48,264 bases of DNA, taken from positions 3,407,074 to 3,455,337 of the forward strand of contig JAESIW010000020.1 of NCBI GenBank assembly GCA_016802295.1, written 5' to 3'. The stretch is from Brachionus rotundiformis (Eukaryota; Rotifera; Eurotatoria; Ploima; Brachionidae). The notes beneath the pieces were generated by a model. It was not told the origin of the DNA and ran no database searches. It was given only the letters and a program-made list of their open reading frames with translations. A program made the position numbers and the translations under genes. Below, one piece after another: positions 1 to 13,900 of the stretch. How positions within the stretch are numbered: position 1 is the first letter of the stretch; each line of letters begins with the position of its first letter.

Positions 1-3000
1 TTGGTGGGGGTTATAATTTTATTTTAATAAGAAATTTTAATTATGTTTTAAATTAGGTTTAATTTTGTCAAGTGATAAGAACAATTAATTGTCCGTGTAA
101 TATAATAAATATTGTCCTTTGAGAAAACGAAAATAAAATTTATGAAAATATTATTTCGAGTAATAAATTCAAATGTCAAACCATTTTTAAAAAAAGTTAA
201 CAAGTTTTTTAATTAAATAAAAAGGTATTTTTTTTACTTAGTTTATGTATTCAAAAACAATTTACTAAAATATATTCATTTGATTCAAAAAAAATGCTCA
301 TAGATACTATAATGTTTACATGAAAACTAAAAAGTGAATTTTTAAAGGCTTCTGTACAGACAATTTTTAAAATTTTGTAACTATTTTGCAAAATATGACA
401 AGATTTGATGATCACAAAATGAAATTATATTTCTCTAATTTAATAAAATCTCAAAGGCTTTAATTTTAAATTTTGATTTCTGAACTTTTAAACAATTTTA
501 TTATTATTTTATTTCTTTTTGATATTTATAAATCATTGTACAAAGGTTTCCAGTGCTTTTAAAATAGAAATGAATTTTTAAATTTTACTTGTAATATAAA
601 CGCTATTATTTTAAGTTTTTTGGCTAGTAAATTGTCCAATTTTATGGCTTGTTATAAAGTGACATTTACAAGATTTCATCAAAGTATGGGAAACAATCGT
701 ATTATTTGCTCAAAAAAATGATAAAATTCAAAGAATAGTCTAGAAAGCTATTATAGCTATTTTCATAAAACTTTAATTAAAACGCATTGTTGACAACAGC
801 ATATTATACGGAAAAGAAATAACAAAAATTTGTGTATTTTCAACTATTAAGAATTACAAGCATATATTATAAAGTAAACTGCTTGAAAAGTTATAGGAAT
901 TAATACTCATAATGAGACACATTCTAAATTTAGATACTTAATACAAAAGTCTTCTAAAAACTTATAAAATTAATTGATGAATTTTAGCAAGTTTGATGCC
1001 CATAAGTTTAGTATTCTCTCATTTTTTTTGCACTATGATGTAAATTTTAATTAGATGTTTTCCAAGAATAAATAATTGGTAATTTCCACTGATTATATTC
1101 AAATTTAATTAGTTCATTTGAAAAGATATTTAAAATTTATAATGTTCTTCGAAAACACAAAAAATGATTCTTCCATTTTAAATTCGGAGTCCAGCACTTG
1201 GTCAATAATAGTTTGTTCTTTCTCTATTTATAGATCAAAATTAGATTACGTAATTTACAAACGGATATTGATTTTCAGATTATTGTTATTAGAAAATCAG
1301 GGTCGTCAATAATCAATTTTCAAAATTAACTATCAAATCTACAAAATGATTAACACATAATTAATCTTGTGATTAAATTTTTCAAACTAATAATGTTTAA
1401 TTTAAGTCACCATCTGAGTTTTTAAATTAAGGAAGTATGCTTCGAGTAATATTTTAATGAAAAAAAAACTCTATTTAAGAATTCTTCATATTTAAATTCT
1501 TATCATTTATTTTATTTGATCGAAAAATATTTTAATAAGGAAAAATTTTTATCTAAGCCAGCTAATTTATTTTACTTTTAAATTCATTTTTATATCAAAT
1601 CTTAAAATATCAAAATTAAACGATTTGAAAAAAATTTTTGTTCCTAATCCTCTATTTATTATCACTATATTTAGTTTATTTTTTAATTTTTGACCATTTT
1701 GAAATCAAAGAAACAATATCTTTCTCGATATCCTTTTTCTAGTATATAACAAAAGATTTTTATCAAATTCTTATTTTATCTTGATGTTGAAAGGTTTTTG
1801 AGAATTGAGTTCAAAATTCAATCGATCTTTCATTAATTTGTGAATAGATAAATATGCGAAATTAACTTTTTCATTCATCCATAAAAATATATCTTACCAG
1901 CGATTTGAATATGAATTCATAGTACCAAAACTCGGATTTAAGATATCTTCTGTCTAAGTTTCATACTCAACATTTTTTTTATTATAAGTTTTAAGAACTT
2001 TTTATCCTATAGATATGAAAAATATTAAAACAACGGTTGATTTAATTTTGTATTTAAATTATCATTTATTTATTTTTTTGGTCTTAAAAATGAAGCATTC
2101 ATTCAAGTAATGAAGGTCTAAAGATTTTGTGAAATTTTGTACAAAAAAACAACAAAAAGCCAAATATTTAATTACTTTTTTTTCACATGGTGCAATATTA
2201 AAATAATTCTGGTAAATCTTACATTTTAGACTCGAACCAAATTTATAAATTAAAAATTTAGTTGATGCTAAAATAAATTTTGAAACGTAATTATTTTAGG
2301 CAGTAATTATATTTACCAATTTTCACCAAACCAGGTCTAAGTACAATCCAATTACAGGTCCAAACCAGAAATTTCAAGATATCATATCAATTTTCTTAAC
2401 AATAAACAATTAATTAGACGCGTTTTGTTATCTTTATTTAATATTTTTAAATACTTGAAAACTTCAAGAATTTGATTGTTTCTTATTTGTTTAAGCTGAA
2501 GCTAAATTAATAAAATATCACTTAAATCAAAATGTATACAGGCTTATAAAGGACAAAAACAACTTTAAAAAAGCTTTGTTTCTAAGGTAATGTTATTGCA
2601 CCACTACTCAACATTCTTAAGTTTTAACGCAAATATTTTTAATTTATTAAACTTTCTTGTGTTTATGTTACGCCAAGCTCTTATTATTATATAAATAAAC
2701 TTGGAAAATTCAAATACCAAAAAAGTGTTAATTAAATCAACTTCGATTGGAATATATCGCAAAGTTTCCCCAGGTTATAAGTTACCAAGCAGATATTTAA
2801 TGATCCTTGTGTTTTTATTGATAATCAATTAATAAATTGTGTCCAGTTTTGGGCAGTTGAAATTATATGTTGATAAACGAGTGTTAATTTTACTGGCACA
2901 GAGAAGAATTACTTTACTAGAATCATTCTGCTATTTAGATCAAATATTTGTTTATACCAGATTCAGAAAACTAATGCTAAATAATCTGTCTACAATAGGC

Positions 3001-6000
3001 TGACACTGATTAAATTTAAAAAATAATAATTATAATTCAGAGAATTAACTAATATTTTTTGAATAAATTTAAACTAACTTTTAGATTATTTTTAGATTTT
3101 TACTAAGCGAATAATGTTATGAAAACTATACTAAAAATTATTATTAACTATTTTCAATTGACATTATCAATATTATCAATTATGATCGAGATCATAGATT
3201 TTAGAAATGCAAATAAAGAAATTTCTATATCAAATAGTGCAAGTGGTATTGCCAAAGGTGCAGTATATTTTTCATTGTATACAATACATAAAATTATGTA
3301 AACTTTAAAATTTATTCAACATTAAAGCCACGACTTAATTTTTTTCAAATTTTGATCCAAAAGACAAATATTAATTACTCCCGAGTATTTAAGTTTTTTT
3401 TTTATATTTTAACTTATGGCTTCAGATTCTTCAATATTTTGAGCAAATTTAAACTCGGTAATTAAAAAGCTTCTGGCATTTAATCAAAATGAGAACAAAA
3501 AATTCAAAATTTAGTAGCTTCAATAGGAAAGAATATTTCTTAATACCAATCACCTATGTGGTAAAATCTCAGTCATTATCTATGGCAACTAAGTCTATCC
3601 GAGTAGTCAAATAGCTGAAAAATATCTTAAGGCTCTCAAAATAAAATCGTTTATTTACCAGAACGTTGAGTAAACAATAACCACAAAACCTCTTTCGAAT
3701 GAAATATATCTAGTCCATTGATCTAGAAAATTAAAATATCAAGCTAATTCAAAAATGTTTTGGGTAAACTACGTGAGCTTATCTTGTCTATTGATTGTGT
3801 TTTTTAGATTAAAATTCTTCAAATTTAGCTGGGTTAGTTTGCGAAATTTGACCAATGGTAAATTGTGTTGCAAATCAAAGTATGAACAGCTATTTCCTTA
3901 ATTAAAATTCTTGTTTAAATAATTTTTTTTTGGTAATTAAAACATTTTCTCACTAAATTTTAATTTGAAAGTGTTTTTTTCTGCGTCCTTCCTTTGTAAA
4001 TAAACATCTCTATCAAATTAACAAAAATTCATTTATCATTTTTGTTTTGTAGTGTTTTTAAGATATTTTTTATGTCCGCAACTAAATAAGAATAAATTGG
4101 AAAAATAAGTAAGAAATATTTAGAATAATTTATAGATCATAAATTTTATTTAATCAATAATTTTTTTTTCTAGAATAAAATATAAAGATCTTGAAGGCAA
4201 AAAAATTTAAAATTATTTTAACTAATAAAAAATGAATTTTATATATTTGAAATTTAAGAATCTGTTTTTCCCATGATACATCATTCTAATGGGTTTATTG
4301 CCTTTTTTAGTAGTTATTATTATTATAGATTAAAAAAAATCGAAATTCTATATTTACTTTTGAATTTTTCTCTAAAGATTTAGTTTATTTGAAAGATATT
4401 TTCATTATCTAATTCGCAAATTTTTTTTTCCTAAATCCAGTATCACAATATTTACCAAGATAAGGTTATCTTTAGGATCGGAAGATTTTGAGATTTTATG
4501 GCTACCACAAAAATTATCCAAGATCGATTCTTCAAATTGATTCATTTAATGAATTGGATTAATAAATTTTTCTATTTTTTTTTAAATTAAAGACTATTCA
4601 ATTTACTTGATTTTAATTTTCATGCAAATATCAAGGCTTAAATTTTATTTAATGAACATATTTCTCTTAATGCAATTAGGAAGCTTTAGTTTATAATAAA
4701 ACACTTATTTACAATGTAAAATATTAGAAAAGATTTATACTGCTGCCTTTAAGTCAACAAATCCAATTTGATAATACGTAATCAAGCTTTTTTTTTTATT
4801 TGAATAAAATTTTAGTTGCTAGATTGGAAATTCTGCTTTTGGATAAAAAATTTTACTGCCATAAAGTAAATCTAATTAAATTGAAAAATTTTAGCAACAC
4901 ATAGCACCAGAAAATACATAAAAAATAAAAAGCAAATTAAAGGACATTAATCATTAAGTTTTAAAATTAAACTTAAATTTATGAGCTAGTAAAAATTAAT
5001 TTATAGCTTTTAATTACATTTTACAAATGACTTTGTTAAAATTTGAAATGCAGACATGATTTGTTTTCTAAATTTATATCCAAATTCAAGACGATTATTA
5101 TAATTTTGGAACAGGGAGGTCAAAACCCATTAGACTAAGATCCATATAATTATACTATTTATATTTTTTGCCTAAGTTTAACCAATTTTCCGCTACTTCC
5201 TTAATTAGGTGTTTAACTAAGTAAATTTATATAGAAAAGCAACTTCGATAGGCAATTTAGCCGACTAGAATTTGTGTACAAACTAATTTTTATATTCTTT
5301 CCTTTAGATTACCTTTTTTAAAGAAAAATATCTCAATATTTTATATTGTTCAAGAAATAATTTTATAATTATTTTAATTTTTATTTGTAAATATTTTTAA
5401 TAAGATTAAATTTTATTCAAAAAGCCTCTTTGGGTAATGTTTTTGTAAGGATAAAGAGTGATTTAAATATTTTAATTTAATTTTGTCTTTAATTATTATT
5501 TGTCAACCTTTTGTGACACTTTTCTGTAGATTACACAAAAGATCCAACCTTAAAAAAGCTGTTATGGTAATTTTATATTCAGTGAACACACAATTTAGAC
5601 TTAAAATTTCCAATATTTTTATTTTAATACTCAGTTTAATAAGTGAAATTTATATGTTTTGATTATATTTAGATTAAATATCAAAATTTCTAAGATAGAT
5701 ATTTGTTCTGTTTAGTTTAACTCTTCTAATAAATGAATATAGGAATTTTCCAGAGAGCTAGAAAGTGCGCTTTGAGTGGAATCAATCAATTTTTGCTCTA
5801 TTACTTTAATTTTCATAAAATGGTAGACCAAAAATTCAAAAATGTTAAAATTTTTTGATTATAATTGAAAAAATAAATATTTACAATAGTCAAGTTTTGG
5901 TCTTCTTTATCTTTAATTCAAAACAACTCGAAGTTAATCAGTCTTTTCTTTATGTACACACTTTGTACCTCTTTTAACCCCCTTTATCTATTAATAATAT

Positions 6001-6187
6001 TTCTTATTCATGCAATTAAAATTTCTTGAATATTTTTCAGCATAAAAATTAAATTTTTTATTAAAATTGTCCTTAAACAAAAGTCTTTAGATCAGTTTTT
6101 AAGCTCTTTCAGTAAGCTTTATTCAAAGAAATGTACAAATTAGTTAATTGACTAGAAAAGATAAATCTGGTCAGATATCTGATATAA
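1..6187. other. AT-rich gene-free stretch
   Basis: No gene is supported here. The sequence is very AT-rich with many poly-A and poly-T runs. The only open frames are short (about 60 codons, at 1118-1312 and 3119-3301), have no recognisable domain, and carry the Ile/Lys/Asn/Phe-rich composition of random AT-rich DNA. No convincing RNA gene or tandem array was seen. Confidence 0.6.
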
Positions 6188-6457
6188 AGATCAGTAGTCA
6201 AAACTCCAGTCGCGGCAAGTAGAGGGAATACCATCACAGTCCATAGAGAATCTTTCCCTACTCAAGATAAAAATAATTCTGTAACTTCAGTGAGCGCTAG
6301 ACATGTCTTTTTTCCAAACAGAGTAGTTCCTCAATTGGATAAGTTACCGAAATATGTGGTAACATCTTACTCAACCGTGGGCTTCAAAGCTTCTTTAGAT
6401 AGATTTAGATGCTGAGTGTAGCATCAAGTCCTACTACTACTATTTCTATTACTACTT
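6188..6457 (+). mobile_element. 3' end of a degraded non-LTR (LINE) retrotransposon with TAC-type tail
   Basis: An open frame from 6188 to the stop at 6413-6415 encodes about 75 residues that match the typical extreme C-terminus of LINE reverse-transcriptase polyproteins: a basic stretch, then FFPNRVV, then a DKLPKYVV block, then GFKASLDRF and a stop. In intact elements this reads roughly as FF-NRVV--WN-LP--VV----N-FK--LD. The conserved Trp and Asn are lost, so this is a relic. It is followed at 6431-6457 by an imperfect TAC/TAT triplet run, which looks like the 3' tail of the element. Everything upstream of the C-terminal tail is missing, as expected for 5'-truncated insertion. Confidence 0.7.
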
Positions 6458-7880
6458 AAAGGTTAAATATTCAATATAGTCTACAAAGACGAGGTCTACA
6501 AAAACAGGTGGCCCTTGTATGTCGACTTATTAGTGAACTACAAATCCCAAACACAGACGTGGTATCGAATCCAGAATTGCTACCTTGTCATAGACTCCAT
6601 TTTTTTCTTAAAACTAATCTGTATTTTTAATTATTATATAACTTTTTGAGTATTTTTTATCATTTTATTTTTATTTAATTTTGTTTTCATTTTTTTATTT
6701 TTCTCTGAAGGAACTAAAGTTCGACACATAATTTCAAATAAATAGATAAATAATATGCATATTTAATTTAGGTTATTGTCTATTGTTTTTTAAGAAAGAT
6801 AACATGTGGAAATACAAATGTCTGATTAAGTTATGTCATCGGACACTAATTATTTTCTATCTAAAAATCTATCAAATTATTAAGCTAAGTTGCTATTAAA
6901 TTTCATCTATCATTGAATTAAAAGTTAATTGATTGTCAAATCTCATACCTAGGAACCTTTCTTTTGGATTTCAATTCTATTAGCATATAAATTAACTTCA
7001 TTTCTGTAAGCTTATTAAAGTAGACCTTTTTGTTTCCTGGAAAAATTTGTAAAAACAATTATATAGCCTTTTTTTTCATTTTTTAATATTATTTTATAAT
7101 AATTAAATAAATGAAGTGTTAGTCGGTCTTCATGACAAGGGTACTTGCCTGTTGATTAAGCTTGAAATAGAAGAATAAATAAAAAATAAGTTATGGCAAA
7201 TAAAAGAAAATTTAAAATGGTAAAGAAATTAAAGATCATATTTTTATAAAAATGACAAATTTTTGTAGTTTGGTATTTTTTTTATGATGAGAAGACCTCG
7301 TCAATTGTCTGGTATTAGGTTCTCTGTGTCCTAAAAATGATTTATATTCATCAATAATTACAAGGGGAACTGAATTAGAGTCCCATTAATTAGGGCCAAC
7401 AAGACAGTTATAGCAAATTGACTGCTGAGTGATGCAATTATCCCCATGAGGTCCCATTCTGGGCTCAGGAATACTTCCAACTACTACAATTTTTCTTTTT
7501 TTTTCAAATATTTTGTATAAAAAAATTATTATAATCAAGCACTGTCTTTAATAAGTGCATGAACTAAGCAGATTATTTTAGTACATTTAATTATTAGCAT
7601 TGAATCAAAGGTCAAGCTGCTTAGGCCAAAATGGGCCAAGAAAAGCTCATGTACAAGGAAGTAAAGCTCGGATTAAGAGCAAAATTTTATCATAAAATTA
7701 TCATAATTTAAAAATAATGTTTCTCAGTCCTACTATGTGTGTCGGACTTATCCATTCAACTCTGCACGTTTCGAATATTTGAGCTGCTTTCTTAAATTAA
7801 AAACAAAAACTTAAATGAATTTAATTCTGCCATTATTTATTTTCTCATCATTTAAATTAATTTTTTTGTTCTCTTCATAG
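6458..7880. other. Intergenic, possible repeat remnant near 7430-7490
   Basis: No gene is supported. The stretch around 7430-7490 is less AT-rich than its surroundings (it contains CCCATTCTGGGCTC) and ends in a short ACTACTAC run before a poly-T stretch. This resembles the triplet-tailed 3' ends of LINE relics elsewhere in the window, but no coding remnant can be read, so the assignment is weak. Confidence 0.3.
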
Positions 7881-7940
7881 ATAAAAACAAAATTTTAATC
7901 TTAGACAACTGTTAATTAGCTAATTAATTAAACTTATATA

Positions 7941-7964
7941 ATGAGAACAATTTTATTCGTTTGA
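7941..7964 (+). promoter_or_regulatory. Short upstream ORF in the probable MAGI 5' UTR
   Basis: A seven-codon ORF (MRTILFV then TGA) lies 22 bp upstream of the MAGI start codon, in a different frame. A good splice-acceptor-like sequence (TTCTCTTCATAG, ending at 7880) precedes it, so the 5' UTR may begin by cis- or spliced-leader trans-splicing there. If the leader includes 7941 the uORF could reduce initiation at 7987. The acceptor and transcript extent are inferred. Confidence 0.35.
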
Positions 7965-7986
7965 AAGAAGAAAATTTATTTCTAAA

Positions 7987-10900
7987 ATGAGTTCTAGCCA
8001 GCAAGCGCAAACATCACCGGGCATGTCGTCCAATTCGTCGTCCATATCGAACTCGTCGCTGTCCGGCTCGAGCAATCACTGGTCGCAAAAGAAGCACGAG
8101 TCTGTGCTCGACTTGTCCAAGCTGAGTCAAATCGACCTGGAAAAACTGCTCTTGACCAGACTCCAGGGCGGCTCCGAGCACGGCCAATTCGTCTACTTGA
8201 GCAACGACTTCGACCCGACATATCTTAACTTCACGACCAATTCCAAACTTTTGCCAAATGAGATCCTGCTCGAGATCCAGTCGAACAAAATATCCGGCTA
8301 CACTCTCTTCGATTGCATCGACTTGCTCAACAAGCTGTACAAGTCGAACAAGTCGATTACGCTCCGATCGGTCAGATACGTCAGCCAGAACCTGCAGCAC
8401 GACCTGCGTCCTTATCTCGACGCCCGGTTTCACAAGGGCTCCATTGACTACGACCTGCAGCAAACCATCAGGGAAAATGTGTACATGAGAACTGTGCCTT
8501 GCACCACCCGGCTGCCGCGCAGCGGCGAGATAAACGGCCAGGACTACATTTTTCTGAGCGATGAACAGTTCTTGGAACTGGAACAAAGCGGAGAACTCTT
8601 GGAGTACGGTGTCTACAATGGTCACTACTATGGCACGCCCAAGCCACCCAAACGCGCCATCAACCTCCTGTCTTCCAATTGCACACAAGCTCAATCGCCC
8701 AAGGTTGGCGAACTTAACTCCAAACGAAACCAATCCATAAACATGATGCATATGCAAGGTAAGTGCCACATTGTCAGTGAACGGGTCTCTTGGATAATAA
8801 AATTTAATATAATAAATAAATTATTTGTATCCTTTTAAATTATTTTTATCAAGAAAGTTTTTTTTTTTATATGATACGTATTGATGTAAGAGATTTTAGA
8901 AAAAAAATTAATATTTGCCAAAATTATTTTTTACTTTAAATTTTGTTAAGAAAATTAAAAGTGCGCTAAGAAAATCGTTCTGGTCCGCAGACTTCTCAAA
9001 TGAAATTTTTTATAAAAGCTAAATAATTTAAAATTAATTTTAAAGAGATTAATTTTCTTTGCTATTCTTTGTTGTAGCCAAAAAATAATGTTTTTTATAA
9101 TGTTTGTGTCGAATTTACTGATTTTGTTGGAATAATTCCTAAAACGGGTTTATTTGAGAGATTTTAGGAAAAATTAATCTTTGCCGATAATTATTTATTA
9201 ATTTTTGATTAAAATTTGAAAAATATGATCAAATTTTTGTTAAGAAATTGAGAAATAGTACATTTGTGTTGTCATTAGGATTTTCAACTATCATATTTTT
9301 GTTCATATATAAGAAATAAGAAAAATATTAAAGAAATTATTTAATTATTTAAAAATAAAATAGATAAATGTGACAATAAAAGTTGTTTTTAGGGCTAATG
9401 AGCAAGTTTGTTTTAAATTGTAGCAAAATTCTTGAAAGTTAAAATTACTTCAATTCTAAATCAAACAACTTAGTGAATTAGAAAAAACATCCTTCTCAAT
9501 ATTATTGATAATTTTCGTTCTTAATTTGTTTGGAAAATTTTTTTATTTAAAAATATTCAATTTATTAAGCTCTAATTTTAAAATATTTTTTATTATATCT
9601 AGCTAAATAATACTTTTTATGGCTAAAAAGGTTTATTAAACTGACCAAGAAGTATTTGTAATTGCGCAATAGATGATCAACTCGACTAAGCTACCATTGA
9701 GTCATTTTTTTACCAGAAGAAGAGATGATCGCCTCTCACTATTCTGGTTGGATTGCATGGAACTATCCAAACTTCTATACCTTATAGAATCCAAAGATCA
9801 CTATGACCCTATTTATGAAATTTTTTATTCTCAAGTTTGTTAAAGTATATTTAACTATGAAATTAAATACAATAAAAATAAAAAACCATTTAATTAATTA
9901 TCTCTTTGATTTAAGTATTTTTTTAAGTTAAACACTTCATTTGTCTGGAGATTTTTATATTTTTTTATCAAGTTATGATTATCTAGTTTACAGGCTATCA
10001 ATGCAATTTAGAATCTTAAAAAGTGTTCATTTTTTTAATACCAAGTCTTTCCAGATTATTACTGGGTTAATTTTAGATAAAAATTTTAAGGACGGTCTTG
10101 TTGCTTAATACTTTCATCAAATTAACCCATTTTAAATCCCTGTTTTAAACTAATATTGATAAAAACACAAAAAAACGCTGCAATATTTAATTAGAAATAA
10201 CTAATATAAACAATCAAGCTCATTTTAAATCCTTAATGGAAAAATTGCGCAATTGATAATCTTGTGTATGAGCCTAGATCCATGTTTCATAAGCCAAATT
10301 GTAAAATAATACCAGAGTAATTACAAAAATCCAGTTCCTTTTTATCAAAATCTTTAATATCAAACTACAAACTTGTCTAATATTTTTTCTCAAAATTGTG
10401 ATCTAAACTAAATCATCATATCAATTTTCACTCTTATGACTAAGACTATTTTTTGGAAAAGAAAATATTAGGAACAAAAAAAGAGAAAAATATTTTGTCA
10501 AAAAGCCCTAAGGTCACAAAATATCTTGTCTATTCGAATAAAAGCTAAAGAGGTCAGTAAAATATCTTATCATGTCAAATTAGTGATTGGGAAAATAAAA
10601 TATTTCGGCAGCCAAATAGCAATAATCGATTAAAAGCAGGTCTTAATGAAAATAGCTCTCGGTTTGTTAATTCTGATCAGCGTTAATTAAAAAAACATGA
10701 TCGCCTCCGTAGAATTGTTTCAATGATATTTATACAAGATCAGACCCGAGCATTGATTTAATTATTTTGAAAAAAATGAAATATTTATTTGCTAAAAAAC
10801 TGATAGATAATGAATACAATCGAGTGCATCAGGATCAGGCTAATCAGTACGATATTGAGCAATCACTTGACTACAACGATAGCGAGCAAGCTGAACAAGA

Positions 10901-13900
10901 CTACTGTGGTGAACAAGAAAGCGACGCACAGCGGTCTACCAATATCAAGCAATTAATTTCCAATCAACAAAACTCGCTGAATCGAAACGTCGATCAATTT
11001 AATGGTCTGGATACAAACACCAGCATCGAGTCAGGTCTGTATTTATTACTTTATTTAAAAAAAATACTATTTTCTAATTTCATTTCTATTTCTAGGCGTT
11101 GAAGTAATACCTTACGGTTGGGAAAAGGTAGAAGATCCTGAATATGGAACATTTTATATAGAGTAAGCACTTAATTTTATGTATTATGTCAAATTATTTT
11201 TATAAAATTATCTGTTTGGAATCTAAATTACCTTTTAATTTACTGATTAACTTGCTAAATTAATATTTGCTTAGATAATATTCTTTTTTTCAAATATTCA
11301 GTGTAGGCTAGATTAAGCTTTATTCATTAATCAGTGCCTTTTTCAATCGAATTTAAAACAGCATTATATGATTTGTTTTTACTAGAATTTATAATAAGAA
11401 TAAGATGCCGTTCTAAAATTTTATTCAAAATTTAAAATATAGCTCACTGATGTAATCATAATTAGACTAATTAAACTACACATTTCTATGTTTAAACTTT
11501 TTTTTTATGAAAACAAATTTACATATAAAGCATCATAAATTTTGATGTTGAGTCCTTGATAACATTTATTATTTCTAAAAGAAATTAGTAAACAATTTTA
11601 AAGGACAGACAACAATTTTTATAAAAATAAGACCAATTTTTTAAATTTATTTAATTTTTTAAAATAGTCTTTAGAACAATAATTACATTTGGTGCTGATC
11701 TATCAGTTGAATAGGTCTATTACTTTATCTAAAATAAAAATCAATTTGATAAAAAAGTGTTTAAACTATTGTACCTTTTTCATGGTACAGGTAAGCGTAC
11801 TGATCAAGATCTAGGTTACAAAAAAAGAATAAAAACTAACATTATTTTTAAAGATCTACACTTTTATCTAAGTTCAATATTCTAATTGAAAGCTCTTCTA
11901 AATTTATAAGGGCTTGATATTTGTTTAGGAAGTCAAATGACTTATTCGGTACTTCAAGTTCTCAGAAAGTCATCTATGCTTTAAATTTAAAACTAATTAA
12001 AAAAAAGTAGTCTCTTATCAAAATAAAGATAAATTTAAATTAGTTTATTAGTTTAATAATAATTTAAATGCTTTTCTTTCTTAATGAATTTTTGTTAATG
12101 AAATTAAAAAAATCAAACATACTCTTGAATAAGCGAGTTTGTCACATTGTCCCATTACTATCGACTGAATTATCTAAATTAGAAAAAACAATTAATTTTA
12201 TCAACAATTAAAATTGATATTTTAAGTTTTTATAGTTGAAAAATGTTTTCAAGTGGGCTATATGTATACTATTTTGGATAACTCTGACTTCATTTTATCC
12301 AAGTGATTTGATGCTTTTTTGTTAGCCTGTTTGTTAAGCAAATTATCAAAAAATTGAATTATTTCCATTTATCTTTAAAAAATGTTATCTTCTTTAGAGC
12401 CAAATAAGGATAACTTAATAATTGAATTTCATTTTTTAGACAATAAATATTTTTAATTTATATTTATAAAATTTTCAAAGACTTCATCTTTGTTTTAAAC
12501 TTTTAGGCAACATTTATAATTATAGTTGATTTAGAATTTAATTTAGTTAAAAATTATAGGTTTTAAAACCTTATTTCGTAAAAAAGTTTTAAAGCTTCTA
12601 AGAAGTTTTATTACGTTGATTTGTTTATGATTAAAAATTCATCTGAATAATAAAAGTATTAGGCAAGTTTTTTATTTTATACTATTGTATACATAGAGAA
12701 TAGTGTTTTTAGCTTATAAAGACCGAATTAAGTTGAGCAATTTTAGATTAATGGAAGAATGTTTAAATAAAAATTCTAAATCAGGTCATTTTTGTTTAAA
12801 TATGATTCTTATGAGAAAAATCAGAATGTCAAATAATAATTAAATTAAATTTTTTCTTTTTAACAGTTCATTTACTTATTAATTTCTATCTATTACATTA
12901 TCTGAGAATCAATTAGAACAAGCCTGAAAAAAATTAAAAATAACCAAATAATCAAATAAACAAAACAGATTTTATTTGAAATAATTTTAATGCAATACAA
13001 AATATTTAATTTATATATTTGAGTAAAAAAATAATAATATATTTTTTTAAAGTCACATAAACAAACAAACCACTTATGAAAATCCATTAATGATACAGCA
13101 GCAGCAAAAAATGAAGACGTTTAAACCAACCCAAAGTTCCCAAAGCGAAAAAACACCTACGCGGCCATCAAAAAACATATTTTTTACTCAGGATCCGAAC
13201 GAGCTCAAGGGAGAATTCATTCAAACATCCTTACTCAAGACCAACAATGGTTTTGGGTTTACCATTATTGGCGCTAATGAAACCAGCGAGGATTTCTTGC
13301 AAATAAAATACATCGTACCTGAAGGGGCTGCAGCACGAGACGCAAAATTACGCCAAGGCGACGTATTAGTCTATGTGAATAATGAATGTGTATTAGGCTA
13401 TACACATCAGGATGTTGTTGAGATATTTCAGTCTATACCAAAGGGAAATTTTGTTGATTTGACCGTGTGTCGCGGTTATCCATTGTCCATAGATCCTAAT
13501 GATCCCAATATTGAAATAATGCCACTGCCAGCCATAAATCCGGAAACTCAAGCTCAAGCTCCTTTGGCAGCTGTAGACGAACTCACTTCAAGTACCATAA
13601 TGAATTCTTCAAGCCAAAACATTAACCAAAGTGCTAAACAAATTCCGGTTGAAATCGAGCTCAATCCGCAGAATCCAGTCTATCCAGATGAGTATTACTG
13701 TGAAGAGTACGACGAATTGTTTGTGCCTATAGTCAAGGGTCCTAAAGGATTCGGCTTTACCATTGCCGATGATTCAGTTTTGAACCACCAAAAAGTAAAA
13801 CAGATACTTGATAAAGACAGATGTGTAAATCTGCAGGAAAGCGACATTTTACTTGAGATAAATGGCGTCGATCTCCGAAATATGAATCATAACCAGGTTG

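Noticed and set aside
1118..1312. 64-codon open frame
   Set aside because: AT-rich composition, no domain, no splice context; expected by chance in this DNA.
3119..3301. 60-codon open frame with Ile/Asn-rich translation
   Set aside because: No family resemblance and composition typical of non-coding AT-rich sequence.
8014..8769. 251-codon open frame on the minus strand opposite MAGI exon 1
   Set aside because: It is the antisense shadow of a GC-rich coding exon; the plus strand encodes clear PDZ0 and guanylate-kinase-like domains.
9660..9830. Less AT-rich patch in MAGI intron 1 suspected as an exon or transposon remnant
   Set aside because: No frame gave a recognisable block, and MAGI exons 1 and 2 already join in phase without it.
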